Assembly: GCF_900114135.1 (NCBI RefSeq)
Contig: NZ_FORY01000005.1
Location: forward strand, 62,001-126,000
Direction of reading: 5' to 3'
DNA from: Celeribacter halophilus
GTDB lineage: Bacteria > Pseudomonadota > Alphaproteobacteria > Rhodobacterales > Rhodobacteraceae
DNA length: 64,000 nt
A program made the position numbers and the translations under genes. Under the pieces are notes generated by a model. It saw only the letters and a program-made list of their open reading frames with translations, did not search any database and was not told where the DNA came from. This document shows positions 46,603-55,463 of the stretch, piece after piece. How positions within the stretch are numbered: position 1 is the stretch's first letter; each line of letters opens with the position of its first letter.

Positions 46603-46704
46603 GCCACACCTTAGCACCTGACGACTGTGAAAGGCTTGCATTGCAAGGCCGGGCACGGTAGCGCTGCGCCGTTTTTAACAGATTCATGACGGGCCAGAGC
46701 GACG

Positions 46705-48186
46705 ATGTCGGAAAAGGAAGAACACACGAAGCGTTGGAAGACGCTCGACAAGGACCTGAACCGCATCAGTCAGGTCGAACTGGCCACATTCCACGTCGCG
46801 CGCCCTATGGTCGGGCTTGGCGTTGCGCTGGCCTTCATCATCATAACCGGTTTGTTCGTCGCCCTGATCTTTGGTGGCCAGCCCGGCTCCGCCCTTGTCA
46901 TCGCCGCCGCCGCTCTGGGCGCTTATATGGCGATCAACATCGGCGCGAATGACGTGGCGAACAACATGGCCCCCGCTGTGGGCGCCAACGCCCTGACTAT
47001 GGGCGGTGCGATTGTCATCGCGGCGCTCTGCGAAAGCGCCGGTGCTCTTCTGGCAGGCGGGGACGTGGTTTCCACGATTTCCAAGGGCATTATCGACCCG
47101 ACAGCCATGGCCGACACCCAAACCTTCATCTGGGCGATGATGGCTGCGCTTTTGTCTTCGGCTCTGTGGGTCAACCTCGCCACATGGATCGGCGCGCCGG
47201 TCTCCACCACCCACTCGGTCGTCGGCGGTGTTATGGGCGCAGGAATTGCCGCCGCGGGGTTTGGCTCTGTGAACTGGGCCTCCATGAGTGCAATCGCCGC
47301 AAGCTGGGTGGTCTCACCTTTGCTGGGTGGTCTGGTCGCTGCGGGTTTTCTGTGGTTCATCAAGACCAAGATCATCTATCAGGCCGACAAAATCGAAGCC
47401 GCCCGCCGTTGGGTTCCCGTGCTGATCGGCATCATGATGGGAGCCTTCTCTGCCTATCTTGCGATCAAGGGCCTCAAGAAAATCATCCAGATCGATATTC
47501 TTTCAGCGCTCGTACTCGGCACGATTATCGGGGCCCTGTCCTATGTCATCTCCGCCCCGCTGGTGCGCCGTCAGTCCGAAGGGTTGGAGAACCGCAACAA
47601 ATCACTCAAAACACTTTTCGGTTTGCCTCTGGTGATTTCCGCCGCGCTTTTGTCCTTTGCCCACGGGGCCAATGATGTTGCCAATGCGGTCGGGCCGCTG
47701 GCCGCAATCGTTCATGCCAATGCGTTCGGTGAATTTGCGGGCAAGGTGAACATTCCACACTGGGTCATGATCATCGGCGCATTCGGGATTTCCTTTGGCC
47801 TGATCCTGTTCGGCCCGAAGCTCATCCGTATGGTCGGCAGCCAGATCACCAAACTCAACCCGATGCGTGCCTATTGCGTGGCGCTCTCTGCCGCCATCAC
47901 CGTGATCGTGGCAAGCTGGCTCGGCCTACCGGTCTCCTCGACCCACATCGCCGTGGGGGGCGTCTTTGGCGTGGGCTTCTTCCGCGAATGGTATCACGAG
48001 AAACGCCTCGACGAGACCATGCGCAAAAAGAAGGATGTGCGCATCGCAGCCGAAGAACGCCACCGTCGCAAGCTGGTCCGCCGCAGTCACTTCATGACCA
48101 TCGTCGCCGCTTGGGTGATCACAGTGCCCGCAGCGGCAACCTTGTCGGCGGCTGTGTTCTGGGTCCTGTCACATTTGGTCAGCTAA
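46705..48186 (+). CDS. pit: PiT family inorganic phosphate transporter
   Basis: A 493-residue inner-membrane low-affinity phosphate carrier. The two PiT signature halves are visible: GANDVANNMAPAVGA (about 73-87) and GANDVANAVGPLAAI (about 320-334), plus the paired STTHSVVGG and SSTHIAVGG. About 10-12 helices and a long charged cytoplasmic loop near residues 425-455 are predicted. No PhoU/DUF47 partner sits next to it, although PiT genes often have one. A bidirectional terminator follows. Confidence 0.93.
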   Translation: MSEKEEHTKRWKTLDKDLNRISQVELATFHVARPMVGLGVALAFIIITGLFVALIFGGQPGSALVIAAAALGAYMAINIGANDVANNMAPAVGANALTMGGAIVIAALCESAGALLAGGDVVSTISKGIIDPTAMADTQTFIWAMMAALLSSALWVNLATWIGAPVSTTHSVVGGVMGAGIAAAGFGSVNWASMSAIAASWVVSPLLGGLVAAGFLWFIKTKIIYQADKIEAARRWVPVLIGIMMGAFSAYLAIKGLKKIIQIDILSALVLGTIIGALSYVISAPLVRRQSEGLENRNKSLKTLFGLPLVISAALLSFAHGANDVANAVGPLAAIVHANAFGEFAGKVNIPHWVMIIGAFGISFGLILFGPKLIRMVGSQITKLNPMRAYCVALSAAITVIVASWLGLPVSSTHIAVGGVFGVGFFREWYHEKRLDETMRKKKDVRIAAEERHRRKLVRRSHFMTIVAAWVITVPAAATLSAAVFWVLSHLVS

Positions 48187-48212
48187 GGCCCGACACGCTT
48201 TCCAGAATGTAG

Positions 48213-48239
48213 AAAAGGCGCCCCACGAGGCGCCTTTTT
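48213..48239. terminator. Bidirectional terminator between pit and argF
   Basis: AAAAGGCGCC pairs with GGCGCCTTTT around a CCACGA loop (48213-48238), with T runs for both strands. It ends pit (plus) and argF (minus). Confidence 0.9.
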
Positions 48240-48288
48240 CATTGCATTCATCAATGGGGCGCACCACCGACACGCCCAAAAACATGGC

Positions 48289-49212
48289 TTACTCGACACA
48301 CCAGCGCATGATCGCCTTTTGCGCGTGCAAACGGTTTTCCGCCTCATCGAAAATGACCGATTGCGGCCCGTCCATGACATTGTTTGTCACCTCGTCGCCG
48401 CGATGCGCCGGAAGGCAATGCATGAACAAGGCATCCGGATTGGCCTGTGCCATCAGCTTGCGATCCACACGGTAGGGGCGCAGCTGGTTGTGGCGGCGTT
48501 CCCGCGCGGAGGCCGGATCATGCATCGACACCCAAGTATCGGTCACGACGAGATCCGCCCCTTTCACCGCGTCCTCTGCATCGCGCGTGATCTCGATATT
48601 CGAGCCCTTCGCGCGCGCCTCTTCCACAAACTCCATCTCGGGGTCCAAAGGTTCAGGCCCTGCAAAGGTCAGGTCAAAACCGAACTGGCCAGCGGCATGG
48701 ATGAACGAGGCGCAAACATTGTTGCCATCCCCAAGCCACACCACCTTTTTGCCTTTGATCGAGCCGCGGTGTTCCTCGAAAGTGAGAATGTCGGCCATGA
48801 TCTGACAGGGGTGGGTGCGGTTGGTCAGCCCGTTGATCACCGGCACAGAAGCATAGTCCGCCATCTCCAGAAGCGTTTGCTCCTCGAAGGTCCGGATCAT
48901 GATCATATCGACATAGCGCGACAGCACGCGGGCCGTGTCGGCAATGGTCTCGCCATGTCCGAGCTGCATATCCGCGCCCGAAAGCACCATGGTCTGCCCC
49001 CCCATCTGGCGCACGCCGACATCAAAGGACACGCGGGTGCGCGTCGACGGTTTTTCAAAAATCAGCGCGACCATCTTGTCCTTCAAAGGCAATTCCGCAT
49101 CCAGCGCGGCCTTCGGCTTGTCATGGCGCGCGTTCTTGGTCAGCTTCGCGGTTTCAATGATCCTGTGCAGGTCTCTGGCGTCGGTGGTATGGATGTCGAG
49201 AAAATGCTTCAT
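48289..49212 (-). CDS. argF: Ornithine carbamoyltransferase
   Basis: A 307-residue anabolic enzyme making citrulline from ornithine and carbamoyl phosphate. Motifs are clear: [11 protein letters not shown] (carbamoyl-phosphate binding, about 54-64), [10 protein letters not shown] (about 132-141), and the ornithine-binding and catalytic [10 protein letters not shown] and [11 protein letters not shown] (about 262-272). It follows argD by 11 bp on the same strand, so both form an operon for arginine biosynthesis. No ArgR-type site was identified. Confidence 0.96.
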   Translation of the reverse strand: MKHFLDIHTTDARDLHRIIETAKLTKNARHDKPKAALDAELPLKDKMVALIFEKPSTRTRVSFDVGVRQMGGQTMVLSGADMQLGHGETIADTARVLSRYVDMIMIRTFEEQTLLEMADYASVPVINGLTNRTHPCQIMADILTFEEHRGSIKGKKVVWLGDGNNVCASFIHAAGQFGFDLTFAGPEPLDPEMEFVEEARAKGSNIEITRDAEDAVKGADLVVTDTWVSMHDPASARERRHNQLRPYRVDRKLMAQANPDALFMHCLPAHRGDEVTNNVMDGPQSVIFDEAENRLHAQKAIMRWCVE

Positions 49213-49223
49213 ATGTCTGGCTC

Positions 49224-50396
49224 TTAGCTTTCAAGGGCAGTTGCGGCGGCGTCAATCCGTGCAACCGCTTCGGTGATATCTTCGTCAGAAATGTTCAGCG
49301 CGGGCAAAAGCCGCACCACGTTGTCATGGGCTGGCACGGTGAGCACGCCTTGCTCATAGCCATTGGCCACGAGATCGGCAGCGGATGTCTTGCACTTCAG
49401 CCCAAGCATCAGCCCTTCGCCGCGCACCCCTTCGAACAGGTCGGGATGATCGGCCATAAGTCCTTCGAGCTTTTGACGCAACAGTCCCGCCTTGCGGTTC
49501 ACCTCGGCGAGGAAGGCAGGGTCGGAAACGATTTCCAGCACCTTCAAACCAATCGCACAGCCCAGAGGGTTGCCGCCATAGGTGGAGCCGTGGGTGCCGG
49601 CAGTCATACCGCTGGCGGCCTCTTCCGTGGCCAGAACGCCCCCGAGAGGGAAGCCCCCGCCAATCCCTTTGGCGATCATCATAATGTCCGGCGTCACACC
49701 CGCATATTCATGGGCAAACAGCTTGCCCGTGCGTGCAACGCCACATTGCACCTCGTCAAAAATCAGCAGGCAGCCCTTTTCATCCGCGATCTGGCGCATG
49801 GATTTGAGCACCTCGTCAGGCACAACGCGGATACCGCCCTCGCCTTGCACCGGCTCGATCATGATCGCGGCTGTGTTTTCGGTCACATGCGCAGCCAGTT
49901 CCTCCCATTCGCCAAAGGGCAAATGCACAAAACCTTCGAGCGCGGGGCCAAACCCCTTGACCATCTTCTCGGCGCCCGATGCCGCAATCGCTGCGGTGGA
50001 GCGACCGTGGAAACAGCCCTCGAAAGTGATGATCTCGTATTTCTCCGGCAGACCTTTGTCATACCAGTATTTACGCGCCATCTTGATCGCCAGTTCCGCG
50101 GCCTCTGTGCCGGAATTGGCGAAGAAACAGGTGTCCGCAAAGGTCAGCTCGGTCAGCTTGTCCGCGAGCGCCTCTTGGGCCGGAATCTTGTAAAGATTGG
50201 ACACATGCCAGAGTGTGTCGGCCTGCGCCTTCAGCGCCTCGGCCAATTCGGGATTGGCATGTCCGAGCGTGTTCACCGCGATGCCCGCGCCCAAATCGAG
50301 ATAGCGTCGACCTCCCGCCTCGATCAGCCAGGAGCCTTCGCCTTTGACGAAGGACAGTGGAGCCCGGTTATAGGTCGGCAGAACGGAAGAGATCAT
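49224..50396 (-). CDS. argD: Acetylornithine aminotransferase
   Basis: A 390-residue class III PLP transaminase acting on N-acetylornithine, and probably on succinyl-diaminopimelate as well. The PLP site appears as [19 protein letters not shown] and then [13 protein letters not shown], with the Schiff-base Lys in [26 protein letters not shown] (about 90-108) is the phosphate-binding part. The N-terminus ([16 protein letters not shown]) is typical of ArgD. The gene heads the argD-argF pair. Confidence 0.95.
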   Translation of the reverse strand: MISSVLPTYNRAPLSFVKGEGSWLIEAGGRRYLDLGAGIAVNTLGHANPELAEALKAQADTLWHVSNLYKIPAQEALADKLTELTFADTCFFANSGTEAAELAIKMARKYWYDKGLPEKYEIITFEGCFHGRSTAAIAASGAEKMVKGFGPALEGFVHLPFGEWEELAAHVTENTAAIMIEPVQGEGGIRVVPDEVLKSMRQIADEKGCLLIFDEVQCGVARTGKLFAHEYAGVTPDIMMIAKGIGGGFPLGGVLATEEAASGMTAGTHGSTYGGNPLGCAIGLKVLEIVSDPAFLAEVNRKAGLLRQKLEGLMADHPDLFEGVRGEGLMLGLKCKTSAADLVANGYEQGVLTVPAHDNVVRLLPALNISDEDITEAVARIDAAATALES

Positions 50397-50636
50397 CGGT
50401 TTGGTTCCTCAGGAAATGAGAGGCCTCATGGGTGGCGAAAGCCAGTGGGCCTGTCAACGGTTAGGGGGGTATTTTTCTAAAGGTTGCGCCGGTTTGGCGC
50501 ATTTTGTGCCGCAGGCAACACGCCTTGGGCACAGACGAACGGACGTCGAAACCGGTTTATCGGAGACGTCGGGACTCGGGGACATATGCGCGGGTCATGT
50601 TCATACCCGCGCTTTACGGGCAAACGGCCCGCAATG

Positions 50637-51974
50637 TCAAAGGTTTTCCAAACGCCCCTGCCCTTTGATTTCAACAACCCGGTGCGGATAGGGGATTTCG
50701 ATGTCATGGGCCTTGAGCGCATTCCAGATCGCAAAGAGCACATAAGGTGTGAATTTGTTCTTACCGTCATCAATGCCGTTCACCCAGAACTCGACACAGA
50801 AATCCACGCCGCTGTCGCCAAACCCGCGCAGCTCGCAATCCGGCCCGTCCGGCTCGGTAAGCACGAAGTCGAGCTTGCCCACGGCCTCTTCGATAATCTC
50901 GGGCACCTTGTTGATGTCCGTGTCATAGGACACCGAGAACGGGGCCTCGTAGCGGTTGGCAGACCCACTGTCGGAATAGTTCACCACGCGGGTGGTGATG
51001 AAATCCTCATTGGGCACCACGATCCATTTGCCGTCATAGGTTTCCAGAATGGCCGCACGCGCCGTCATCTTGACGATGGTCCCCGCCTCGCCTCCGTCAA
51101 GCTCGACATAATCGCCCACGGTGGCCTGACCTTCGAGCAAAAGAATGACACCGGAGATAAAATTCGAGGCGATTTTTTGCAGACCAAAGCCAAGCCCGAC
51201 GCCAATGGCCCCTCCGAGCACCGCAAGGGTGGACAGGTTGATCCCCATGATATTCATCAGCAGCAGAAAACTCGCGCCGAAGATAAATATCTCGGCGGCC
51301 TTCATCGCCAGTTCACGAGTGGCGGGGCGCAACTCTTCCTGCTTGCCGATATACTGGCGCGACTGTCCCGTGGACCATCGCCCGAGCCAGAACAGCACAG
51401 CCCCCGCAATCAGACCACGCACCAGCGACATCAGCGAAAAGCGGATATTCCCCGCGCCGATCTCCGTCGCCGCAAGCTTCGCCTCGACCGGCCCCAAAAG
51501 ACCGAGCACATAGAGGACCATAGCAGGCAAAAGCACATATTTGCCCAGCAGCTTGAGGAAGCTGTCCTTGATGATGGTTTTCACCAAGGCCTGCGCCGCC
51601 AACAACAAGAACACCCGCTTGCCCAAAGCAATCACAGCACCGGAGCCAAAGAGCGAGCGCGTCACGCTTTCGCCAATACCGGTGAAGAGATAGGCCAGAA
51701 GAGCCAGAGAGAGCGGGAAGAAGATGGTTACAAAGCGCCGCGCCTCGGCAATGATCCCGCCAGCCTCTTTCGGCGGCAGCAAAAGCCCCTCCAGCTTTGG
51801 CACAAAGCGTTTGGCAACAAAACGTGCGGCCAGATAGGCCGCCACCAGAAGCGCGAATTGCGACCAAGCGGCGGGACTAAGCAACCAGCCGAGCGCGAGG
51901 TCTTTGCCCTGTTCGGCATAATCCAGAAGCGTTTGCACAAAGGGGGGAAGATCAGCAGTATCAAATTCAAACAT
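50637..51974 (-). CDS. MscS family mechanosensitive channel
   Basis: A 445-residue inner-membrane channel that releases solutes on hypo-osmotic shock. Five or so helices occupy residues about 20-240, more than the three of E. coli MscS. The pore-lining helix is GGAIGVGLGFGLQKIASNFISG, followed by the beta domain VGDYVELDGGEAGTIVKMTARAA and VPNEDFITTRVVNYS. The C-terminal domain ends PYPHRVVEIKGQGRLENL. The length suggests a YbdG/YnaI-sized relative. It is transcribed alone. Confidence 0.92.
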   Translation of the reverse strand: MFEFDTADLPPFVQTLLDYAEQGKDLALGWLLSPAAWSQFALLVAAYLAARFVAKRFVPKLEGLLLPPKEAGGIIAEARRFVTIFFPLSLALLAYLFTGIGESVTRSLFGSGAVIALGKRVFLLLAAQALVKTIIKDSFLKLLGKYVLLPAMVLYVLGLLGPVEAKLAATEIGAGNIRFSLMSLVRGLIAGAVLFWLGRWSTGQSRQYIGKQEELRPATRELAMKAAEIFIFGASFLLLMNIMGINLSTLAVLGGAIGVGLGFGLQKIASNFISGVILLLEGQATVGDYVELDGGEAGTIVKMTARAAILETYDGKWIVVPNEDFITTRVVNYSDSGSANRYEAPFSVSYDTDINKVPEIIEEAVGKLDFVLTEPDGPDCELRGFGDSGVDFCVEFWVNGIDDGKNKFTPYVLFAIWNALKAHDIEIPYPHRVVEIKGQGRLENL

Positions 51975-52051
51975 GGCGGCTCACTTACTATCGGAGCCTT
52001 CCCATACCAACTTGGCCGCGCGGGGCAAAGCCGAAGACATGGGATGTGCGG

Positions 52052-52885
52052 CTAGGGACGCAAAAACTTGGAATTTCCCGCCGAAGTGCCGCGCGATGTT
52101 CCAACGGTAATCCGCTTGACCACCGCCGGTTTTGCAACCGTCTGAGGCGCACCGAGCGCGATTTGCCGTTTGAGCGCGTCAATGCGATCCGTCAGAGCCA
52201 TGCCGAAGCCCAGAGTTTTCCCCTCACGCTGTCCAATCGAAGACACCACAGACACGATTGCTGGGCGCACCCCGTCATAGGCAAACACCGGCGCGCCGGA
52301 GGAGCCATAGGTGATGTCACAATCAAATGTGTAGATGTCTTGGGCAAAGTCCAGAACATGACAGCTGCGCTGAATCGATAGAACCGAGTTCCGCCCTCTC
52401 CCGTAAGAGGCCACCATCAACTCGCCATTGGGTTTCGAACTTCGATGCACGGCAAAGGGCGCGGCTTGGGCGCGGGCAATCGGCGAGGCCAGCTTGATCA
52501 GCGCCACATCGCGACGGATCTGCGCAGGCCCGCGTTTTGCCGTCATGTCATACCCCGGCGTGACCGCCACAGCGATGCCCCGCGAGGCCGCGACATAGTC
52601 ACCATGCCGCAAACCGGCCCGAAACAGGATATTCTCCGGCGCAACCGGCGTGTTGTTGTCATCCAGAACACAATGTGCCGCAGTCAACACCAGATCGGAG
52701 GCAATAAGCGCACCGGTGCAGGTCCCCTTGCCCGCCATATCCAGACGCCCGACACCCTCCCACCCGATCAACTCGGCGCGACGATCCGCGCTGTCCAGTT
52801 CGGACGGCAGGCTGTCGGCGGCATGAGCCTGCACCGGCAAAACGCAGAACATAACAGTAAAGATCAAAGACAGGAAAGCGCGCAT
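52052..52885 (-). CDS. Secreted trypsin-like serine protease
   Basis: A 277-residue exported protease of the chymotrypsin fold. The signal peptide ends PVQAHA (about 1-22). The triad can be read as H in LTAAHCVLDD (about 72), D in RRDVALIKL (about 132) and S in TYGSSGAPVF (about 193), the last replacing the usual GDSGGP. There is no PDZ domain, so it is not DegP-like. Cysteines in GTCTGA and AHCVLD are placed for a disulfide. The substrate is unknown. It is transcribed alone between the MscS and ABC-2 permease genes. Confidence 0.85.
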   Translation of the reverse strand: MRAFLSLIFTVMFCVLPVQAHAADSLPSELDSADRRAELIGWEGVGRLDMAGKGTCTGALIASDLVLTAAHCVLDDNNTPVAPENILFRAGLRHGDYVAASRGIAVAVTPGYDMTAKRGPAQIRRDVALIKLASPIARAQAAPFAVHRSSKPNGELMVASYGRGRNSVLSIQRSCHVLDFAQDIYTFDCDITYGSSGAPVFAYDGVRPAIVSVVSSIGQREGKTLGFGMALTDRIDALKRQIALGAPQTVAKPAVVKRITVGTSRGTSAGNSKFLRP

Positions 52886-52958
52886 GGAAAAACCGGAGCA
52901 ATGACAATCACTCCGGTTATATCGATGAAATCAGGCAAAAATTTGGCCGGCCTGCGCC

Positions 52959-53765
52959 TCAGGTCTTCAGCTTCGTGCCGCGTTTGAAGAACACCCAGTC
53001 GACGAAAACCACGGCCGACGTTACAGCCCCCATCACCACAAGGCCCAACCAGGGCGAACTGTCCGAGGTTCCGATAACCCCGTAGCGCACACCGTCGATC
53101 AGGTAGAACACGGGGTTCATATGCGTCAGCACCTTGAACCACTGCGGCAGGGTCTCGACGGAATAGAATGTCCCCGACAGAAAGGACAACGGCGTGATGA
53201 TGAAATTCGTAATCGCGGCCATATGGTCGAATTTCTGGCTGACGATACCGGCCAGAACCCCAAGACCACCGATGAAAAGCGCGCCCAGAAGCACAAAGGC
53301 AATCGCGAAAAGCGGGTGATGCAGCGGCAAGCCGACGAACACCGCCATCACGGTCCAAATCGCCACAGCCACAACCATCCCGCGCGCGACACCGCCTGCA
53401 AGATAGCCGATCACAAGCTCTGCGGGCGACAAGGGCGGCATCAGCGTATCGACGATATTGCCCTGCACTTTCGAGATCATGATCGACGAAGATGTATTGG
53501 CAAAAGCGTTCTGGATCACCGTCATGGTCAGGATGCCCGGTGCCAGAAAATGCACAAAAGGCACCCCCATGATGTCACCGCGCGAGGGGCCGATGGCCAG
53601 CGTGAAAATCGTCAGGAACAGACCCGCCGTCACCAGAGGCGCCAGAAGAGTCTGGGTCCACACGGTCAGGAACCGGTAGATTTCACGCATCACGAGAGTG
53701 TATAGCCCGAGCCAGTTGACGCGACCGAAGCGCCGCACTCCGGGCCGGTTTTCGTATTGAGCCAT
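52959..53765 (-). CDS. ABC-2 type transporter permease
   Basis: A 268-residue inner-membrane permease with six predicted helices. It has the conserved ABC-2 features FLAPGILTMTVIQNAFANTSSS and FIITPLSFLSGTFYSVETLP, and the C-terminal MNPVFYLIDGVRYGVIG. These match the NodJ/YadH group, which export polysaccharides or drugs with a separate ATPase. No ABC ATPase is next to it. MAQYENRPG at 53765 is preferred over 53771. It is divergent from gcrA. Confidence 0.88.
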   Translation of the reverse strand: MAQYENRPGVRRFGRVNWLGLYTLVMREIYRFLTVWTQTLLAPLVTAGLFLTIFTLAIGPSRGDIMGVPFVHFLAPGILTMTVIQNAFANTSSSIMISKVQGNIVDTLMPPLSPAELVIGYLAGGVARGMVVAVAIWTVMAVFVGLPLHHPLFAIAFVLLGALFIGGLGVLAGIVSQKFDHMAAITNFIITPLSFLSGTFYSVETLPQWFKVLTHMNPVFYLIDGVRYGVIGTSDSSPWLGLVVMGAVTSAVVFVDWVFFKRGTKLKT

Positions 53766-53841
53766 TTTCATCCCCTCTTCGCCTTGCTATAAAGGCTTCT
53801 GCTTCTTGTGGGAGAACTTCTCTGTTTTCCCGCACCACCGC

Positions 53842-53869
53842 TTGTAACCGCAAGCGTAGTGCTTAAAAT
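53842..53869 (+). promoter_or_regulatory. Candidate gcrA promoter
   Basis: TTGTAA (53842-53847) and TAAAAT (53864-53869), 16 bases apart, lie about 115 bp before ATG 53985. The -10 matches 5/6 and the -35 4/6. I see no GANTC methylation site in this spacer. Confidence 0.45.
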
Positions 53870-53984
53870 AGGGGCTAGAGGAAATTCTCAAGTATGCCTT
53901 GGCAAAACAGGCCGCAAACGGCCTGTGCGAGGGTGATCATGGTCCGGGGCCAGCCCGGATCTGCAGACAACCGAAGGAAACACG

Positions 53985-54566
53985 ATGTCCTGGACCGATG
54001 AGCGCGTCGAACTGTTGAAGAAAATGTGGGGCGAAGGTCAATCCGCCTCGCAAATCGCCAAAGAACTTGGCGGCGTGACGCGCAATGCGGTGATCGGCAA
54101 GGTCCACCGTCTGGGCCTGTCGAACCGTGCGGGGTCCGGCGGAGCCGCCAAACCGGCTGCACAGCCGAAGGCCAAACCGGCGCCGAAACCCAAGGTCGAG
54201 GCCAAGCCCAAACCCGCAGCCCAGCCTGCTCCGAAGCCCGCCGAGGCCTCGGTCCCGACGGCTCCCCGCCCGATGAGCCCTGCGCGTCGCGCAATCATTC
54301 CGGCCGGTCAGCCGCTGCCGCCACAGCCGTCGCTCAATGAAATCCCCGCCGAAGCACTGGCGAAGGTGAGCGAAGTCGAGAAAAAGGCGAAGAAACTGTC
54401 CGTGATGGAACTCACCGAGAAGACCTGCAAATGGCCTGTCGGGGACCCTGCGACCGATGACTTCTGGTTCTGCGGTCTGCCCTCACAACCGGGCAAACCC
54501 TATTGCGAGGCCCATGTCGGCGTCGCCTTTCAGCCGATGTCGTCCCGCCGCGACCGCCGCCGCTAA
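53985..54566 (+). CDS. gcrA: Cell-cycle regulator GcrA
   Basis: A 193-residue sigma-70-associated activator that reads GANTC sites methylated by CcrM. The N-terminal helix-turn-helix MSWTDERVELLKKMWGEG, then SASQIAKELGGVTRNAVIGKVHRLGL (about 19-45), is the conserved DNA-binding part. A long Ala/Pro/Lys-rich linker (about 50-130) follows. The C-terminal domain TCKWPVGDP, FWFCGLP and PYCEAHV (about 147-180) contacts sigma. An 8-bp hairpin is present in the 5' leader (53907-53926). It is monocistronic, with a terminator at 54599. Confidence 0.96.
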   Translation: MSWTDERVELLKKMWGEGQSASQIAKELGGVTRNAVIGKVHRLGLSNRAGSGGAAKPAAQPKAKPAPKPKVEAKPKPAAQPAPKPAEASVPTAPRPMSPARRAIIPAGQPLPPQPSLNEIPAEALAKVSEVEKKAKKLSVMELTEKTCKWPVGDPATDDFWFCGLPSQPGKPYCEAHVGVAFQPMSSRRDRRR

Positions 54567-54598
54567 GGCGCGACAACCGCATCACAGCATTGACAAAC

Positions 54599-54630
54599 GC
54601 CGCCCCTCACAAACTGACGGGCGGCTTTTT
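54599..54630 (+). terminator. Intrinsic terminator of gcrA
   Basis: GCCGCCC (54599-54605) pairs with GGGCGGC (54619-54625) and is followed by TTTTT. Confidence 0.9.
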
Positions 54631-54819
54631 CTGTCCCAAAAGGACACAGGCATAGGCAAGCGCAGCACGGACAGGTTAGCGCACAGTTCCGGCGGATTTC
54701 CGCAAGGCCCTGTTTGCCCACGCACAGAATCTGTTTAACCTTGTAGACTATGCCCACCTGCCAGCAGTCGCTAGCCTCACCCCATCTTCAACATCCATGC
54801 CAAAGAAGGCTTTGACATC

Positions 54820-55392
54820 ATGAAACATCTTCTGCTCTCCACTGCTCTCGTTCTGGGGGCAACCGCTGCAAGTGCCGAGCCCGTCAAATATGTGCTGGAC
54901 CCGTCCCACAGCCAGATCGTGTTCAACTATGAGCACCTCGGCTATTCAACCACCACCGGCATGTTCTCCGGTTTTGACGGCACAATCATGTTCGACGAGG
55001 CCGCCCCGGAGAACTCGTCTGTCGAGGTCTCCTTCCCGACCGACAGCCTCTACACAGGCTGGGCCGAGCGTACCGCGCATTTCCTTAGCGAGGATTTCTT
55101 TGGCGCGGAAGAAAACCCGACAATCTCGTTCAAATCCACCGGCATCAAAGTGACCGATGATGACGAAGGCGAAATCACTGGCGATCTGACCATCAACGGC
55201 ATCACCAAACCCGTCGTGATCGAAGCCGAACTGACCCAGAAGGGCGACCATCCGATGATGAATAAGCCTTGGGTGGGCTTTGACGGCGAATTGTCGGTGT
55301 TGCGCTCCGACTTCGACATGGGGCAATTCGCACCTTATGTCTCCGATGAAGTCGAAATCGAGATCTCCATCGAGGCCACCGTGGCCGAATAA
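54820..55392 (+). CDS. YceI family periplasmic protein
   Basis: A 190-residue exported lipocalin-like protein. The signal peptide ends ATAASA (about 1-19). The YceI fold begins KYVLDPSHSQIVFNYEHLGY (about 24-43), and the family's GDLTINGITKPVVIEAEL strand and the ending VSDEVEIEISIEATV are visible. YceI proteins bind isoprenoid quinone-like or amide ligands. It faces a cytochrome b561-YceI fusion gene across one shared terminator. Confidence 0.93.
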   Translation: MKHLLLSTALVLGATAASAEPVKYVLDPSHSQIVFNYEHLGYSTTTGMFSGFDGTIMFDEAAPENSSVEVSFPTDSLYTGWAERTAHFLSEDFFGAEENPTISFKSTGIKVTDDDEGEITGDLTINGITKPVVIEAELTQKGDHPMMNKPWVGFDGELSVLRSDFDMGQFAPYVSDEVEIEISIEATVAE

Positions 55393-55410
55393 GACCTGCA
55401 CAAATCAAAC

Positions 55411-55449
55411 AAAAGGGCCGCCGGATTATCGCCGGTGGCCTTTATTTTT
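55411..55449. terminator. Bidirectional terminator between yceI and b561-yceI genes
   Basis: AAAAGGGCCGCCGG pairs imperfectly with CCGGTGGCCTTTATTTTT, with A and T runs at the two ends, placed between two convergent stop codons. Confidence 0.75.
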
Positions 55450-55463
55450 GACAATTTGCGATA

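Noticed and set aside
46630-46660. A CTTGCA-T-TGCAAG palindrome upstream of pit as a PccR or Pho site
   Set aside because: The half-sites resemble the PccR octamer only partly (CTTGCA) and there is no Pho-box spacing. With a phosphate carrier downstream the link is not convincing.
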